Below, piece after piece: positions 45,662 to 55,180 of a DNA stretch of 64,000 bases. The DNA lies in NCBI GenBank assembly GCA_047947185.1, contig CP170502.1, positions 1,054,001 to 1,118,000 on the forward strand. The letters are read 5' to 3'. This DNA is from JANQJA01 sp047947185 (GTDB lineage: Bacteria; Pseudomonadota; Gammaproteobacteria; Pseudomonadales; Azotimanducaceae). Made by a program: the position numbers and the translations under genes. How positions within the stretch are numbered: the stretch's first letter is position 1; each line of letters begins with the position of its first letter. Under the pieces are notes generated by a model, which worked only from the letters and a program-made list of their open reading frames with translations, was not told where the DNA came from and made no database searches.

Positions 45662-46189
45662 TCAGCCCGGTCGATTGACATATGGGCGCTGGCTGTCCTC
45701 GCGCCGGACAAACGACGGTTCGTTCTTGAAACTCTCCTCCACAAACTTGAGCGCCGCGGCCTCATCGAGACTGGTATCCCATACGACACCCTGAGGCTGG
45801 TCGACATGCCAGGGTGTATCCCAAAACACCTCAAGGCCGTTTTTCTCCGGATCGCTGAAGTAGAGCGACAGCGTGTTGCCATGGGAGAGCGGAAGAATGT
45901 CCACATGGCGTTCCTGCAACCGTCGGCTCATCTCTTTGACATCGGCAAAAGATTCAACGCGAAAGGCAAGATGGTTCAGGGATGTGGCTGGTGAATCATC
46001 ACGATTGGGCACCATTGCAAGCTGGTGATGTTCATCACCCGTATTACTCATGAATACAATTTCCGGAGCGCCAGGTGGCCCCATCGGACCGCGATCGGTA
46101 ATCGTAAATCCCAGCACGCTTGTGTAAAAATCCAGCATCTGTTCAAGATTGCGCGTGTTGATTACAGCATGTGACCAGTGAAGTTTCAT
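45662..46189 (-). CDS. VOC family dioxygenase-like protein
   Basis: The 175-residue protein starts MKLHWSHAVINTRNLEQMLD, with its ATG directly after the TetR stop (TAA-ATG). Paired VOC modules supply His (WSHAVI, LNHLAF) and a Glu (NGLEVFWD) in the 2-His-1-Glu arrangement of extradiol dioxygenases or glyoxalases. Coupling to the TetR gene implies shared control. Activity could be ring cleavage or lyase; I cannot tell which. Confidence 0.82.
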   Translation of the reverse strand: MKLHWSHAVINTRNLEQMLDFYTSVLGFTITDRGPMGPPGAPEIVFMSNTGDEHHQLAMVPNRDDSPATSLNHLAFRVESFADVKEMSRRLQERHVDILPLSHGNTLSLYFSDPEKNGLEVFWDTPWHVDQPQGVVWDTSLDEAAALKFVEESFKNEPSFVRREDSQRPYVNRPG

Positions 46190-46846
46190 TTAGTTATCCC
46201 CTATTGGTGGTTGATGTCGCCGGTTCAGGATCCTGTTCACCTGGCGCGCCGCCCGCGCTGGCGTTACCCCCAGCAGGCGCAGGCAGGCTTCGCAGGTTCG
46301 ACGCACGGTTTCATCCTTGACATCCCGATCCAGCATCACCGCTGTCCTGACCAGGGACAGTATCTGGTTGATGAGCAGCAGATCAATCGTGATATCAAAA
46401 TCCCCCTGGTCCACCCCCATTTTGAGATCCTCTCTCAGGTATTGTGTTACTGCGGCACGCAAATCGGGCACAATCGGGATACTGCTCAGCAATACTTCAA
46501 TCCATTCCGGTTCCTGTCTTGCCGTCTGCATCAGCCTGCTTGTTGCCGTGACCACACGAGCTACAGCCCTGTCTATACCTCCCATCTCGTCATTAATCTG
46601 GCGGACAATTTCCACGGCCAATCCAAGAGCGACATCACGCAGGATTTCCCGTTTATCCCGATAGTAATTGTAGAAGGTGCCATTCGCGAGACCCGCGTGG
46701 TCGGTGATATCGGTGATCCGGCTCGCTTCAAATCCTTTGGTCGCAAACACACCAATTGCACTGTCCAGCAGCGCTGATCGGGTTCGTTCCCTTTTACCCA
46801 GGGCTGTGGATTGTGTCCGGAAAAGTCTGTGGCCGGGCGTTGGCAA
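46190..46846 (-). CDS. TetR/AcrR family transcriptional regulator
   Basis: The 218-residue regulator is best started at TTG 46846, which has GAGG six bases upstream. The open frame extends to 47011, but that part would read through the operator. The HTH covers about residues 18-65 (SALLDSAIGVFATKGFEASR ... GTFYNYYRDKREIL), followed by an all-helical ligand domain. It probably represses its own operon and perhaps the divergent GST through the operator at 46911-46945. Confidence 0.85.
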   Translation of the reverse strand: MPTPGHRLFRTQSTALGKRERTRSALLDSAIGVFATKGFEASRITDITDHAGLANGTFYNYYRDKREILRDVALGLAVEIVRQINDEMGGIDRAVARVVTATSRLMQTARQEPEWIEVLLSSIPIVPDLRAAVTQYLREDLKMGVDQGDFDITIDLLLINQILSLVRTAVMLDRDVKDETVRRTCEACLRLLGVTPARAARQVNRILNRRHQPPIGDN

Positions 46847-46910
46847 TTTGTACCTCGTATCATCAGGTGTCGCACCCAATCTAGCGAAAAACTTGACAGC
46901 AAACAACAAT

Positions 46911-46945
46911 AATGAGACTTTTCTCATTTTGAGAAATGTCTCATT
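46911..46945. promoter_or_regulatory. TetR-type operator palindrome
   Basis: A 35-bp near-perfect inverted repeat has outer arms AATGAGAC / GTCTCATT and inner arms TTTCTCA / TGAGAAA around a TTT centre; only one position per arm breaks symmetry. It lies between the tetR start (46846) and the divergent GST (47122). A possible tetR promoter (TTGTTT, 17 nt, TAGATT) sits just downstream of it on the minus strand, so bound repressor would block transcription. Confidence 0.75.
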
Positions 46946-47121
46946 TAAGTGAAGGTGGCTGCAGACCCGGCAGGGCCGCTGGCGGCACTGTTGTTCAGGC
47001 CTGACGGACAAATATCAGCGCAATTCGACTCCGAATCCAGGACCGCCGTCGAGCATTCATTAAACTCATTTTCTGCAAGCCCAGACTGATCGGGTCACCC
47101 GACAACAAGGAGAGCAATACC

Positions 47122-47922
47122 ATGGAAATCCCGGCAGCAGATATCAAGACAAACGAGGTACTGAACTGGCAAGGGATTCACCTGTTGCACTACCCCATGT
47201 CGTCCTGTTCCCAGAAAGTGCGAATTCTGCTGGGCGAAAAGCAGATTCCGTGGACGTCACATCCAGTGGACCTTTCCAAAGGTCAGCAAAAGTCTGACTG
47301 GTACCTGGGTATCAACCCGAAAGGCGTTGTGCCAGTGCTCGTACATGATGGCCGGGTCATCAACGAAAGCAACGACATACTGGTTTATCTGGATACCCGG
47401 TTCCCTTCAGCAGCAGGTTCATACCTGCCAGTCTCCGATGAGGAAAAAAGCACAGCAGAGGCGCTACTTAGGCTTGAAGACGGATTGCACGCGCAATTGC
47501 GAGCGATCACATTCACCTTCGTCATGCCCGGTCAACTGATGAATCATCACTTCACCGATGCTGAAGTCGACCATGCCGTGCAACGGTTTGATGCGGTGTT
47601 TCAGGAGATTGACGAACGCCTGATGCGCTCCCCTTACCTCTGCGGGGAACGGATAACACTGCCCGACATCGCCTGGTTCATCACTTTCCACAGACTGGCG
47701 CTTGCGGGCTATCCGCTGGAACGTCGTCCATATCTTGCCAGCTATTATCGACATTTGGGTAAGCGCCCCGCCTTTAAAAAGGAGGCGGCAGCCGGTGCCA
47801 TTCTGCCGTCCATCATCGGCTCCCTGTTTCGTTTTCTGAACCGCATCCGGGATGCAGGGCTAAATCACCGGCTGGCCACCTTACTATCAAACGAGCGTCC
47901 AGCGCCCCGGCCCGGCTTGTGA
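47122..47922 (+). CDS. Glutathione S-transferase
   Basis: The 266-residue protein has a strong AAGGAGAG site. The N-terminal thioredoxin-like domain opens with LLHYPMSSCSQKVRILLGEK, where Ser/Cys of SSCSQ could activate glutathione. NPKGVVPVLVHDG holds the cis-Pro, and NESNDILVYLD is the gamma-glutamyl site. The all-helical C-terminal domain includes LPDIAWF. It is divergent from the TetR operon and separated from it by the operator, which suggests a joint detoxification response. Confidence 0.88.
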   Translation: MEIPAADIKTNEVLNWQGIHLLHYPMSSCSQKVRILLGEKQIPWTSHPVDLSKGQQKSDWYLGINPKGVVPVLVHDGRVINESNDILVYLDTRFPSAAGSYLPVSDEEKSTAEALLRLEDGLHAQLRAITFTFVMPGQLMNHHFTDAEVDHAVQRFDAVFQEIDERLMRSPYLCGERITLPDIAWFITFHRLALAGYPLERRPYLASYYRHLGKRPAFKKEAAAGAILPSIIGSLFRFLNRIRDAGLNHRLATLLSNERPAPRPGL

Positions 47923-48035
47923 GCAAACTGATGGTCGAAGGGCTGCCTGGGCCATACACGGGATAATCCCTTACAATATCCCCCAGCAGCCTGTATGGCC
48001 TGTTCACTCGCCTCAGCCAAAGAAGGGGTTTTTCC

Positions 48036-49265
48036 ATGTACCTTATCAACCAGTCGATAGCTGCACTGGCACTCCTCGTCCTGGTTGCTGGCTGCGCTTC
48101 AACCGATCCAGTCCGGGTGCACCGACAGGCACTGGTCCTGGATGCACATGCGGACATCGAAATCCCGGGTCAGGAGTCCAGCTACGTGGGCGCTGATGGC
48201 CGATCGAAAGTTGCACCGGAGAAAATGCGCGCCGGTGGTGTGGATGCGGTTGTCATGTCAATTGCAGTGGGTCCAGGTCCACGCACCGCAGAAGGTGATA
48301 CAGAGGCACGTGCAATCGCCGAGGCGGAACTTGCCGCGGCGCTGGCTCTGGCAGCGGACCCTGAAAACAATGTTATAGTGGTGCGCTCTGGAGAAGAGCT
48401 TGAGAGGGCCCACAACAATCATCAGGGAGCACTGATACTGGGGCTGCAGAACGCGAGGATATTCGGCACGGATCTTGACGCCATCAACACCTTCTTTGAT
48501 GCCGGTGTCAGGGTGTTTGCCCTGACACACATGGGCCACAACAACTTTGCTGATTCCTCCCGACCGCTGTACATTGCGGCACAGAAGTCGCATGAACCCG
48601 AGGCCGAACACGGCGGACTGTCTCCACTGGGACGAGAAGCAATCCTGCGCATCAATGACCTGGGCGGCATTGTGGACATTTCCCAACTGTCCAGGGATGC
48701 GGCATTGCAGGTGCTGAAGCTGTCACGAGCACCGGTTATCGCGAGTCATTCCAATGTACGCGCCTTATGTAACGTCAGCCGCAACCTGAGTGATGAGGAA
48801 ATAGACCTGATTGGCCAAAGTGGTGGCGTGATTCACGTTGCCCCTTTCCGCGGCTATCTCTATGACTCAACTGACCCCAATCTCGATGTCCGGATTCGCG
48901 CTGCGCGTCGGGATGCAGGTATCGAAGAAGACTATTACTACCCGTTCGAACTCTACTGGGAGATCAATGACGCCGAGGTACGGCAGCAGTTCCTGAACGG
49001 GGTCAGTGAACTGCTTGGGCCGGGCAGCCTCGACGATATGCTGAACCATATTGATTACCTGGTAGCGCGCATCGGTATTGACCATGTAGGCATAGGTACA
49101 GACTTCAACCACGGCAGTGGCATTGCCGGCTTCAACGACGCAAGTGAGGCGCCCAATGTCACTGCGGCGTTGCTCGCGCGCGGCTATAGCCCTGCTGACA
49201 TCAACAAGATATGGGGAGGGAATTTTGTCCGGGTGTTTCGTGAGGCGCAGCGACTGGCCCAATAG
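48036..49265 (+). CDS. M19 membrane-dipeptidase-like lipoprotein, non-canonical metal site
   Basis: The 409-residue protein has lipobox VAGC (Cys20) and an AAGGGG site. The M19 fold is shown by LVLDAHAD (His38, Asp40), LTHMGHNNFADSS, VIASHSNVRALC (His238), and GIGTDFNHG near the end. However, the bridging Glu is Gln138 (LGLQNAR) and the usual DxSH His is Gln217 (DISQLS), so two of five classical zinc ligands are replaced. It may still bind one metal, use another substrate, or be inactive. Renal-dipeptidase relatives cleave dipeptides or lactams. Confidence 0.8.
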   Translation: MYLINQSIAALALLVLVAGCASTDPVRVHRQALVLDAHADIEIPGQESSYVGADGRSKVAPEKMRAGGVDAVVMSIAVGPGPRTAEGDTEARAIAEAELAAALALAADPENNVIVVRSGEELERAHNNHQGALILGLQNARIFGTDLDAINTFFDAGVRVFALTHMGHNNFADSSRPLYIAAQKSHEPEAEHGGLSPLGREAILRINDLGGIVDISQLSRDAALQVLKLSRAPVIASHSNVRALCNVSRNLSDEEIDLIGQSGGVIHVAPFRGYLYDSTDPNLDVRIRAARRDAGIEEDYYYPFELYWEINDAEVRQQFLNGVSELLGPGSLDDMLNHIDYLVARIGIDHVGIGTDFNHGSGIAGFNDASEAPNVTAALLARGYSPADINKIWGGNFVRVFREAQRLAQ

Positions 49266-49385
49266 AGCACCAGCCTCAATCCACGGCCTGGCCTGGTCCC
49301 GGGTGCTTCTCCGACGGGCACTAGCTGACCGGTGACCCTGGAGTGTGGCAATATGCAAGGGCAGAATCAAAACGAGGACAGGTTT

Positions 49386-50273
49386 ATGTATCTTTCTGAA
49401 TACGGTGTCTACCCGGACGTTGACAACCTAATGGCCGACATTCGGCAATATGAGCTCCAGGACCACATCATCGAACTGGAAGCCTATGGCATGACAGTGG
49501 TACCGCCAGAGAAGATGCAGGCCAGCCCCAGTTTTATTGACCGTCTGCGAGACGCGATTTTGCGGACCTGTGAAAAACGCAATGGCATCACCATTGGTGA
49601 CTATCGAACCGCCAAAGCACCGCCGGAGGCCGGCAGGAACGGCTGGGACCTGCTGGAAGAAGATGATGTGTTTGTTGAAGCCGCAATCAATCCGGTGAAC
49701 CTGACCCTGGTGCGCTGGTTGCTGGGGCAAAGCGCGGTCTTTTCCGGGCAGACCTGGATTATCAAGAGCCAGGGTGGCAAAGGACTGGGACTGCACAGCG
49801 ATTCACATGGCATTCCACCGGGTGCCGGCCAGATAGCCCACATGTGTAACGCATCCTGGATCTGTACGGACTACGAAAGTTCGGCTGACGGTCCCACGGT
49901 ATTTGTTCCTGGCAGCCACCACTATGGCCGCGCTACCCTACCGCACGAGGCCGACCTGACGAACACACCCTTCAGGTTTGTACCCCTCATCGCCAAAGCC
50001 GGTTCGCTTGCCATCTGGAATGGTGCCACCTGGCACGCGTCGGAGGCACGCACCAATCCTGGCCTGCGTGTGACCCTGGTGCAGAATTACATGCGCAGTT
50101 ACATGCGACCGCAACATCTGTACGATACCGATACCTCACCGCAACTACTGCAAAAGTACCCCGAACTCGCTCGCGTCATCGGCAAGCCGCTGTATCCCTA
50201 TGCCGACAGCCAGAATCCGGAGCCCGCGCGCATTGCACCGTTCATGAAGACAGGTACTGATCCTTTCGCCTGA
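49386..50273 (+). CDS. Phytanoyl-CoA dioxygenase (PhyH) family protein
   Basis: The 295-residue protein starts at ATG 49386 after GAGGA; the longer ORF from 49332 lacks such a site. It is a double-stranded beta-helix Fe(II)/2-oxoglutarate oxygenase: LHSDSHGIPP supplies the HxD pair, GPTVFVPGSHHYGR is the family PGSH motif, and WHASEARTNPGLRVTLVQNY supplies the distal His and the Arg for 2-oxoglutarate. It hydroxylates an unidentified substrate. Confidence 0.88.
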   Translation: MYLSEYGVYPDVDNLMADIRQYELQDHIIELEAYGMTVVPPEKMQASPSFIDRLRDAILRTCEKRNGITIGDYRTAKAPPEAGRNGWDLLEEDDVFVEAAINPVNLTLVRWLLGQSAVFSGQTWIIKSQGGKGLGLHSDSHGIPPGAGQIAHMCNASWICTDYESSADGPTVFVPGSHHYGRATLPHEADLTNTPFRFVPLIAKAGSLAIWNGATWHASEARTNPGLRVTLVQNYMRSYMRPQHLYDTDTSPQLLQKYPELARVIGKPLYPYADSQNPEPARIAPFMKTGTDPFA

Positions 50274-50465
50274 TGCCTGCCAATAGCTGATGACAGGGAC
50301 CAGCTCCCTGCCAGCCAGTGAAATAATGTCGGGGAGCGATGCTGTTCTGCGAATCAAGAAGTCGTCATACTCGCGTTGAAGATACCTGGCGGCGCCGGTT
50401 GCCTTTTGACAGAACGCGTCGGGATGTCTGGAAAGCCCCTTACCAGGTCATAAGAACGAGTCATC

Positions 50466-52163
50466 ATGTTATCTGCGCTCACAAAGTCGCTCCAAAACAA
50501 ACCGACCTTTCCGGAAATCCAGGCCAACGTGCTGGCCGGACTTACTGTTGGTGTCATCGCCCTGCCACTTTCCATGGCACTGGCCATAGCGAGTGGCGTA
50601 GCACCGCAACACGGCCTCTATACAGCGATCGTGGCGGGTATCATCATTGCCCTGACCGGCGGTTCCAGGGTCAACATTTCCGGCCCTACCGCTGCATTTG
50701 TCGTCATCCTGCTGCCCATAGTCCAGCAGTTCGGACTGGGCGGATTGCTCGTCAGCGGCTTCATGGCCGGCTTTATTCTCGTACTGATGGGTATCGGGAG
50801 ATTCGGCAACCTGATTGAAATTGTCCCCTATCCTGTAACCATCGGGTTTACTGCTGGCATTGGTGTGGTCATCGCAACCTTTCAGATAAAAGACTTCCTT
50901 GGTCTCAGTATTGAAAGCGGCGACGGTAATTTCCTGGAACGTTTACTGTCCCTGCTGCAGGCATTTCCAACGCTCCGCTGGGAAGAAACGCTGATCAGCG
51001 CATTGACCCTGACAGTGTTGCTGCTCTGGCCCAGATTCCGTTCGAAAGTGCCGGGGCACCTGGTTGCCCTGCTGGTGGGGAGCCTGGCCGCTTTCCTGCT
51101 TGGCTACTTGCTGCCCGGCTTCTCCGTGGCAACCATTGGCAGCCGGTTTTCTTTTGAACTGGAAGGGATCACAGGCAGCGGCATTCCCCCCATACTGCCA
51201 ACTTTTGACTGGCCCTGGCATTTGCCTGGTCCCGATGGCAACCCTGTGGGAATCAGCTTTGAGCTTGTCAGGCTCCTGTTGCCGTCAGCCATTACCATCG
51301 CCATCCTCGGCTCTATCGAATCATTGTTATGTGCGGTGGTCGCAGATGGTATGTCCGGCCAAAGACACAACCCCAACGACGAACTCATTGGCCAGGGGAT
51401 CGGGAACATTGTTGCGCCCTTGTTTGGTGGTATACCCGCAACTGCCGCCATTGCCCGAACAACCGCCAATGTCAAATCAGGCGGCAGTTTGCCACTGGCG
51501 TCAGTTGTGCATGGCCTGTTCATCCTGGTCAGCATGCTGCTCATTGCGCCCCTCTTGTCCTACATCCCCATGGCATCAATGGCAGCCCTTTTGTTGATGG
51601 TGGCCTGGAACATGAGTGAAGCCCGACATTTTGTGCGTACCGTTCGAGTCGCTCCGCGTGACGACGTGGTTGTGCTGATGTTGTGTTTCCTGCTCACCGT
51701 GCTGTTTGACATGACCATCGCCGTTGCCGTTGGCATGGGACTCGCGGCCATGCTGTTCATACGGCGAAGCGTCAGTCTGGCAGAAACTTCCATGCTTGAG
51801 GGCAAACATGCGGATCATGACATTCCGGAAAAAACGCTGGTGTACGACATCAACGGCCCGCTGTTCTTTGGTTCAGCCCAGAAAGCACTCCGGACCATCG
51901 CATCGGTTCGGCCCGACATACGGGTGGTCATCCTCGACATGTCGGAAGTGACACTGTTGGACATGAGCGCAATTGTCGTCATGGAGTCAGTCGCGGCTGA
52001 CATGAGCAAGCAGAACATTGGCCTCATTATTGCCAATCTGCAGCCCCGCATGATCCTGAAGCTTGGTCGCGCCGGTATCCGGCAGGAACCGGGCAAGGTC
52101 GCTTTTGCAAGAACGCCTGGCGAGGCTATCGAAACCGCGAGAACCTGGCTTCAGCAGCCATGA
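50466..52163 (+). CDS. SulP family anion transporter with STAS domain
   Basis: The 565-residue protein opens with an NVLAGLTVGVIALPLSMALA helix and has about 12-14 TM segments, including the SulP signature region TGGSRVNISGPTAAFVVILL. A cytoplasmic STAS domain follows (about 450-560, LVYDINGPLFFGSAQKAL ... LDMSEVTLLDMSA). SulP proteins carry sulfate, bicarbonate or C4-dicarboxylates, mostly with Na+ or H+. No carbonic anhydrase is adjacent, so the substrate is open. Confidence 0.9.
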   Translation: MLSALTKSLQNKPTFPEIQANVLAGLTVGVIALPLSMALAIASGVAPQHGLYTAIVAGIIIALTGGSRVNISGPTAAFVVILLPIVQQFGLGGLLVSGFMAGFILVLMGIGRFGNLIEIVPYPVTIGFTAGIGVVIATFQIKDFLGLSIESGDGNFLERLLSLLQAFPTLRWEETLISALTLTVLLLWPRFRSKVPGHLVALLVGSLAAFLLGYLLPGFSVATIGSRFSFELEGITGSGIPPILPTFDWPWHLPGPDGNPVGISFELVRLLLPSAITIAILGSIESLLCAVVADGMSGQRHNPNDELIGQGIGNIVAPLFGGIPATAAIARTTANVKSGGSLPLASVVHGLFILVSMLLIAPLLSYIPMASMAALLLMVAWNMSEARHFVRTVRVAPRDDVVVLMLCFLLTVLFDMTIAVAVGMGLAAMLFIRRSVSLAETSMLEGKHADHDIPEKTLVYDINGPLFFGSAQKALRTIASVRPDIRVVILDMSEVTLLDMSAIVVMESVAADMSKQNIGLIIANLQPRMILKLGRAGIRQEPGKVAFARTPGEAIETARTWLQQP

Positions 52164-52374
52164 AGTGTCGGCCTCAGATGTGGATTCTTGAAAGCAGGTA
52201 ATGAGTCAGTCATGCACCGGAGGACCGCGCCAGCCGCCAACCAACCCTGCTTGCTGCTTCCCCAAAACCAAAAATCCTACTTGAAATTCTGATTGGTTGG
52301 CGCAAGATCATTTCTCCCGAAAAAACCTGCCTGCAGGTGCCCGCCGGAATAGCCCCGACGCCAAGGAGATCACG

Positions 52375-53217
52375 ATGATTCGCCACTTATCCGTTGTTGG
52401 ACTGATGTTGACACTGCTGGCCATAGCCGGCTGCACCAATCTCTGGCAGACAATGCAGGGAGAAGGACCGCGCCAGGGCACCTCCAGCAGCCTGGTTGAT
52501 TTCCTGTATCCGAAAGGAGAGCGCCCACCCCCCCAGGACAACATTGTCCCGACGCTACGCACGCCCCTGCGCGTGGGCCTTGCCTTTGTGCCCAGCAATT
52601 CGCCCAATGTGCAGGGGTTATCCGAGGCACGGAAAGAAGCCTTGCTGAACACGGCCAAACAGTCGTTCCTGCAGCGCGAGTCCATCAGCGAAATTGTCAA
52701 TATCCCCGACACCTATCTCCGGTCCAGCCGTGGCTTTGATACCATTGACCAGGTAGCACGCCTCTACAACCTTGATGTCATTGCACTGGTTTCCTATGAC
52801 CAGGTGGCCATTACTGACGACACGCGCGCATCCTTGCTGTACTGGACAATCATCGGCGCCTATACCATCAAGGGCAGTCGAAACGATGTACAGACGTTTG
52901 TCGACACGTCCATCTTCGACGTTGCGACCCGCAAACTGTTGTTTCGTGCTGCCGGTACCAACGTCATGAGTTCCACCAGTACGCTGGTAAACAGTACAAC
53001 CGAGACGCGTAAAGCCCGTGAGGAGAGTTTCGCACTTGCCATGGCGGACATGGCCAACAACCTGGCAGACGAGTACAACCGCTTTGAGGCCCGCATCAAG
53101 CAGGACAAGTCAGTTATTGTAGCCAGTCGGTCCGGTGGCGCCGGCAGCATGGGTGTACTCAGCCTGCTTGTGCTGCTCACCGCCGTGTTACTGCGACAGC
53201 GCCGGCGCGCAACGTGA
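52375..53217 (+). CDS. Rhombotarget lipoprotein with GlyGly-CTERM signal
   Basis: The 280-residue protein starts at ATG 52375 with AAGGAG upstream; an ORF start at 52297 is too early. Lipobox IAGC (Cys about 20) is near the N-terminus. The C-terminus has SGGAGSMGVLSLLVLLTAVL and then RQRRR, a Gly-rich motif, TM helix and basic end of GlyGly-CTERM type. The next gene, overlapping by 4 nt, is the rhombosortase that should process it. It is thus probably both lipidated and cleaved, and its function is unknown. Confidence 0.88.
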   Translation: MIRHLSVVGLMLTLLAIAGCTNLWQTMQGEGPRQGTSSSLVDFLYPKGERPPPQDNIVPTLRTPLRVGLAFVPSNSPNVQGLSEARKEALLNTAKQSFLQRESISEIVNIPDTYLRSSRGFDTIDQVARLYNLDVIALVSYDQVAITDDTRASLLYWTIIGAYTIKGSRNDVQTFVDTSIFDVATRKLLFRAAGTNVMSSTSTLVNSTTETRKAREESFALAMADMANNLADEYNRFEARIKQDKSVIVASRSGGAGSMGVLSLLVLLTAVLLRQRRRAT

Positions 53218-53870
53218 AACCAGCCATACCCTGGTTGGCAATCGCTGGCGCCCTGCTGCTCCTGCAGGCCCTGCAAGCAGCCACAGGCGACCAGATGTTG
53301 TATGAGCGCGACCCTGTGATAAACGGTGAGTTGTGGCGCCTGCTGACCGCCAACTTCGTGCACCTGAACTGGACCCATACCCTGGCCAACACCGCAGCCC
53401 TGGTGCTCCTTGCCCTGCTGCTGCCACCCATGTCGGTTCGTTCGGCGGTGGCAGCAACACTGACTGTCAGCCTCGCAGTCGGCCTCGGGCTTTTCTGGTT
53501 CAACCCGGGAATCGCCTGGTACCTGGGTTTTTCCGGCGTTGCGCACGGTCTCGCGGCAATTGCGCTGGTACTGCGCGTCGGGACCGCGCCCGCAATGTCG
53601 CTGATGTTGTTGGGTGCAATGTGCCTGAAGCTGGCCCTGGAGGACAGCGGCCATTTTTACCTCGGCGACATCAATGTCGTGACAGAAGCACACCTGTACG
53701 GGTTTGTTGGCGGAGTTGTATTTGGCATTGTATGGTTGGCTGCAAAGTGGGCGCGCCCGAACCTGGCGCCAGGCGGCCAGCCCCGGACAGCAAATGGGTC
53801 AGCCACCGGGCGTGACAGCACCAGGGCCAGAACCCACGGCACTTTGCAGGCAAAAGCACTACTGCGCTGA
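53214..53870 (+). CDS. rrtA: Rhombosortase (rhomboid-like sorting protease)
   Basis: The 218-residue protein has a GTG start overlapping the lipoprotein stop (GTGA). It has six TM helices of rhomboid type. The catalytic Ser is Ser107 in YLGFSGVAHG and the His is His160 in EAHLYGFVGG. ELWRLLTANFVHLNWTHTLANT is the usual L1 region. It cleaves GlyGly-CTERM proteins in the inner membrane. The C-terminal 45 residues are polar and basic beyond the last helix. Confidence 0.9.
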   Translation: MKPAIPWLAIAGALLLLQALQAATGDQMLYERDPVINGELWRLLTANFVHLNWTHTLANTAALVLLALLLPPMSVRSAVAATLTVSLAVGLGLFWFNPGIAWYLGFSGVAHGLAAIALVLRVGTAPAMSLMLLGAMCLKLALEDSGHFYLGDINVVTEAHLYGFVGGVVFGIVWLAAKWARPNLAPGGQPRTANGSATGRDSTRARTHGTLQAKALLR

Positions 53871-55049
53871 ATCGAGCCCCATAGCGAGAAACCGGGCCAC
53901 CTCGTCCGAAAAACCTGCCTGTGACTCCTTAACCTGTTGGAGGGAGCAGATAGCAATAGCCGGTAAAATGGCATAGGCATCAAACGTCTTGATTTCTTTG
54001 GCCCTGATTGCCTCTTCTATTACCTCGCGAAGATTCTCCCTTGTCTGCGCAAAGAGTTCCCACACAGCTAACTGGTGCTGTTCGCTCAGGAAGTGAAAAT
54101 GTGCCGGCTGCAGAAAAGGGCCCGGTCTTTCAGTCAACATTCGGCGGGTGAGATAGACGTTATAGAACAAAGTCTGCAGCGGCGATGTGGCAACAACACG
54201 GGACATGCGTCGAACAAGCGCTGTCAGCTCAACACTGTGCCGGGCACAGAGATAAAGCAAATCATCTTTGGTCGATGCATATCTGTAAAAGGAGGTTTTG
54301 CTGACGCCTATGGAGGCAGCCACCCGTGGCATTGAGGTTCCGTCAAAACCTGATGCGTTGAACGCGTCTGTCAGCGCCCGGATCATCTGGTCAAACCTTG
54401 ATGGACTCATCGAAAGGAGGGGTAGCTCAATCGGCTCTATACCGGTGATCTCGTCAAAATCTGAAGGGGCTCGAACTACACCCGATTGAACCAGTCTCAC
54501 AACCTGTTCAGCAATCTTGCGTGCCGTCAGGCCCTTTCCCATCAAATTGGGTTCACGTTGATTTGCATAACGATTGAGGATGGTCGTTATCAGTCGGGCT
54601 ACGATCCGCGGGGCGCACTCCCGAATGCTCCCATCGTTGATACCCTGGCTTATAAGCTCCTCTATCTCTCTGGCAGTCATTTGCATCGCCTGCTCCGCCT
54701 TCTCCCGACAGGGAGACTTCAACAACAGGGTCGGACGCACCAGCAAGTCTGTCGGGGACTCACGCAGTTCCAGGCGAATAAACGCCAGCAACTGATCAAG
54801 CGAAGTCCCCCGCTTTTTCCTGGCCCGCTTAAGGTTTGCGCTCCGGCGGCTACAGGCCATCTCAACCAGTTCCTGGACGATATGGTCCTTGCTTTCAAAA
54901 TAGTGATATATCGCCGTGTAATGAAGCTCCAGATTCCGCGCGAGTTCACCCACAGTGAACCGAATGGAAGCACCTGTCCTGCCCCTGAACAATTCAGCTG
55001 CCGTCGCAAGTATCTGTGCCCTAGTTGTTGCATCTTGACCTGTGTCCAC
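53859..55049 (-). CDS. Tandem TetR regulator (two TetR units in one chain)
   Basis: The 396-residue protein is about twice the usual TetR length. Unit one has an HTH at about 8-60 (VGELARNLELHYTAIYHYFE) and a helical domain to about 190. Unit two has a second HTH at about 218-268 (MPRVAASIGVSKTSFYRYAS) and its own helical domain to the end. It is divergent from the TonB-dependent receptor gene, 131 nt away, and converges on the rhombosortase gene with a 12-nt overlap. It probably controls the receptor; ligand unknown. Confidence 0.85.
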   Translation of the reverse strand: MDTGQDATTRAQILATAAELFRGRTGASIRFTVGELARNLELHYTAIYHYFESKDHIVQELVEMACSRRSANLKRARKKRGTSLDQLLAFIRLELRESPTDLLVRPTLLLKSPCREKAEQAMQMTAREIEELISQGINDGSIRECAPRIVARLITTILNRYANQREPNLMGKGLTARKIAEQVVRLVQSGVVRAPSDFDEITGIEPIELPLLSMSPSRFDQMIRALTDAFNASGFDGTSMPRVAASIGVSKTSFYRYASTKDDLLYLCARHSVELTALVRRMSRVVATSPLQTLFYNVYLTRRMLTERPGPFLQPAHFHFLSEQHQLAVWELFAQTRENLREVIEEAIRAKEIKTFDAYAILPAIAICSLQQVKESQAGFSDEVARFLAMGLDSAQ

Positions 55050-55180
55050 CTTATCTCCAAAAACGACAAAAATATATCCTTACCTGTGAACATGATACGG
55101 ACTTTCGCAATAATACGCTATTTTTATGCAGTATTATTTGTATCTTACAATTAATATGTTGACTCTCTAGATCCTCATGT

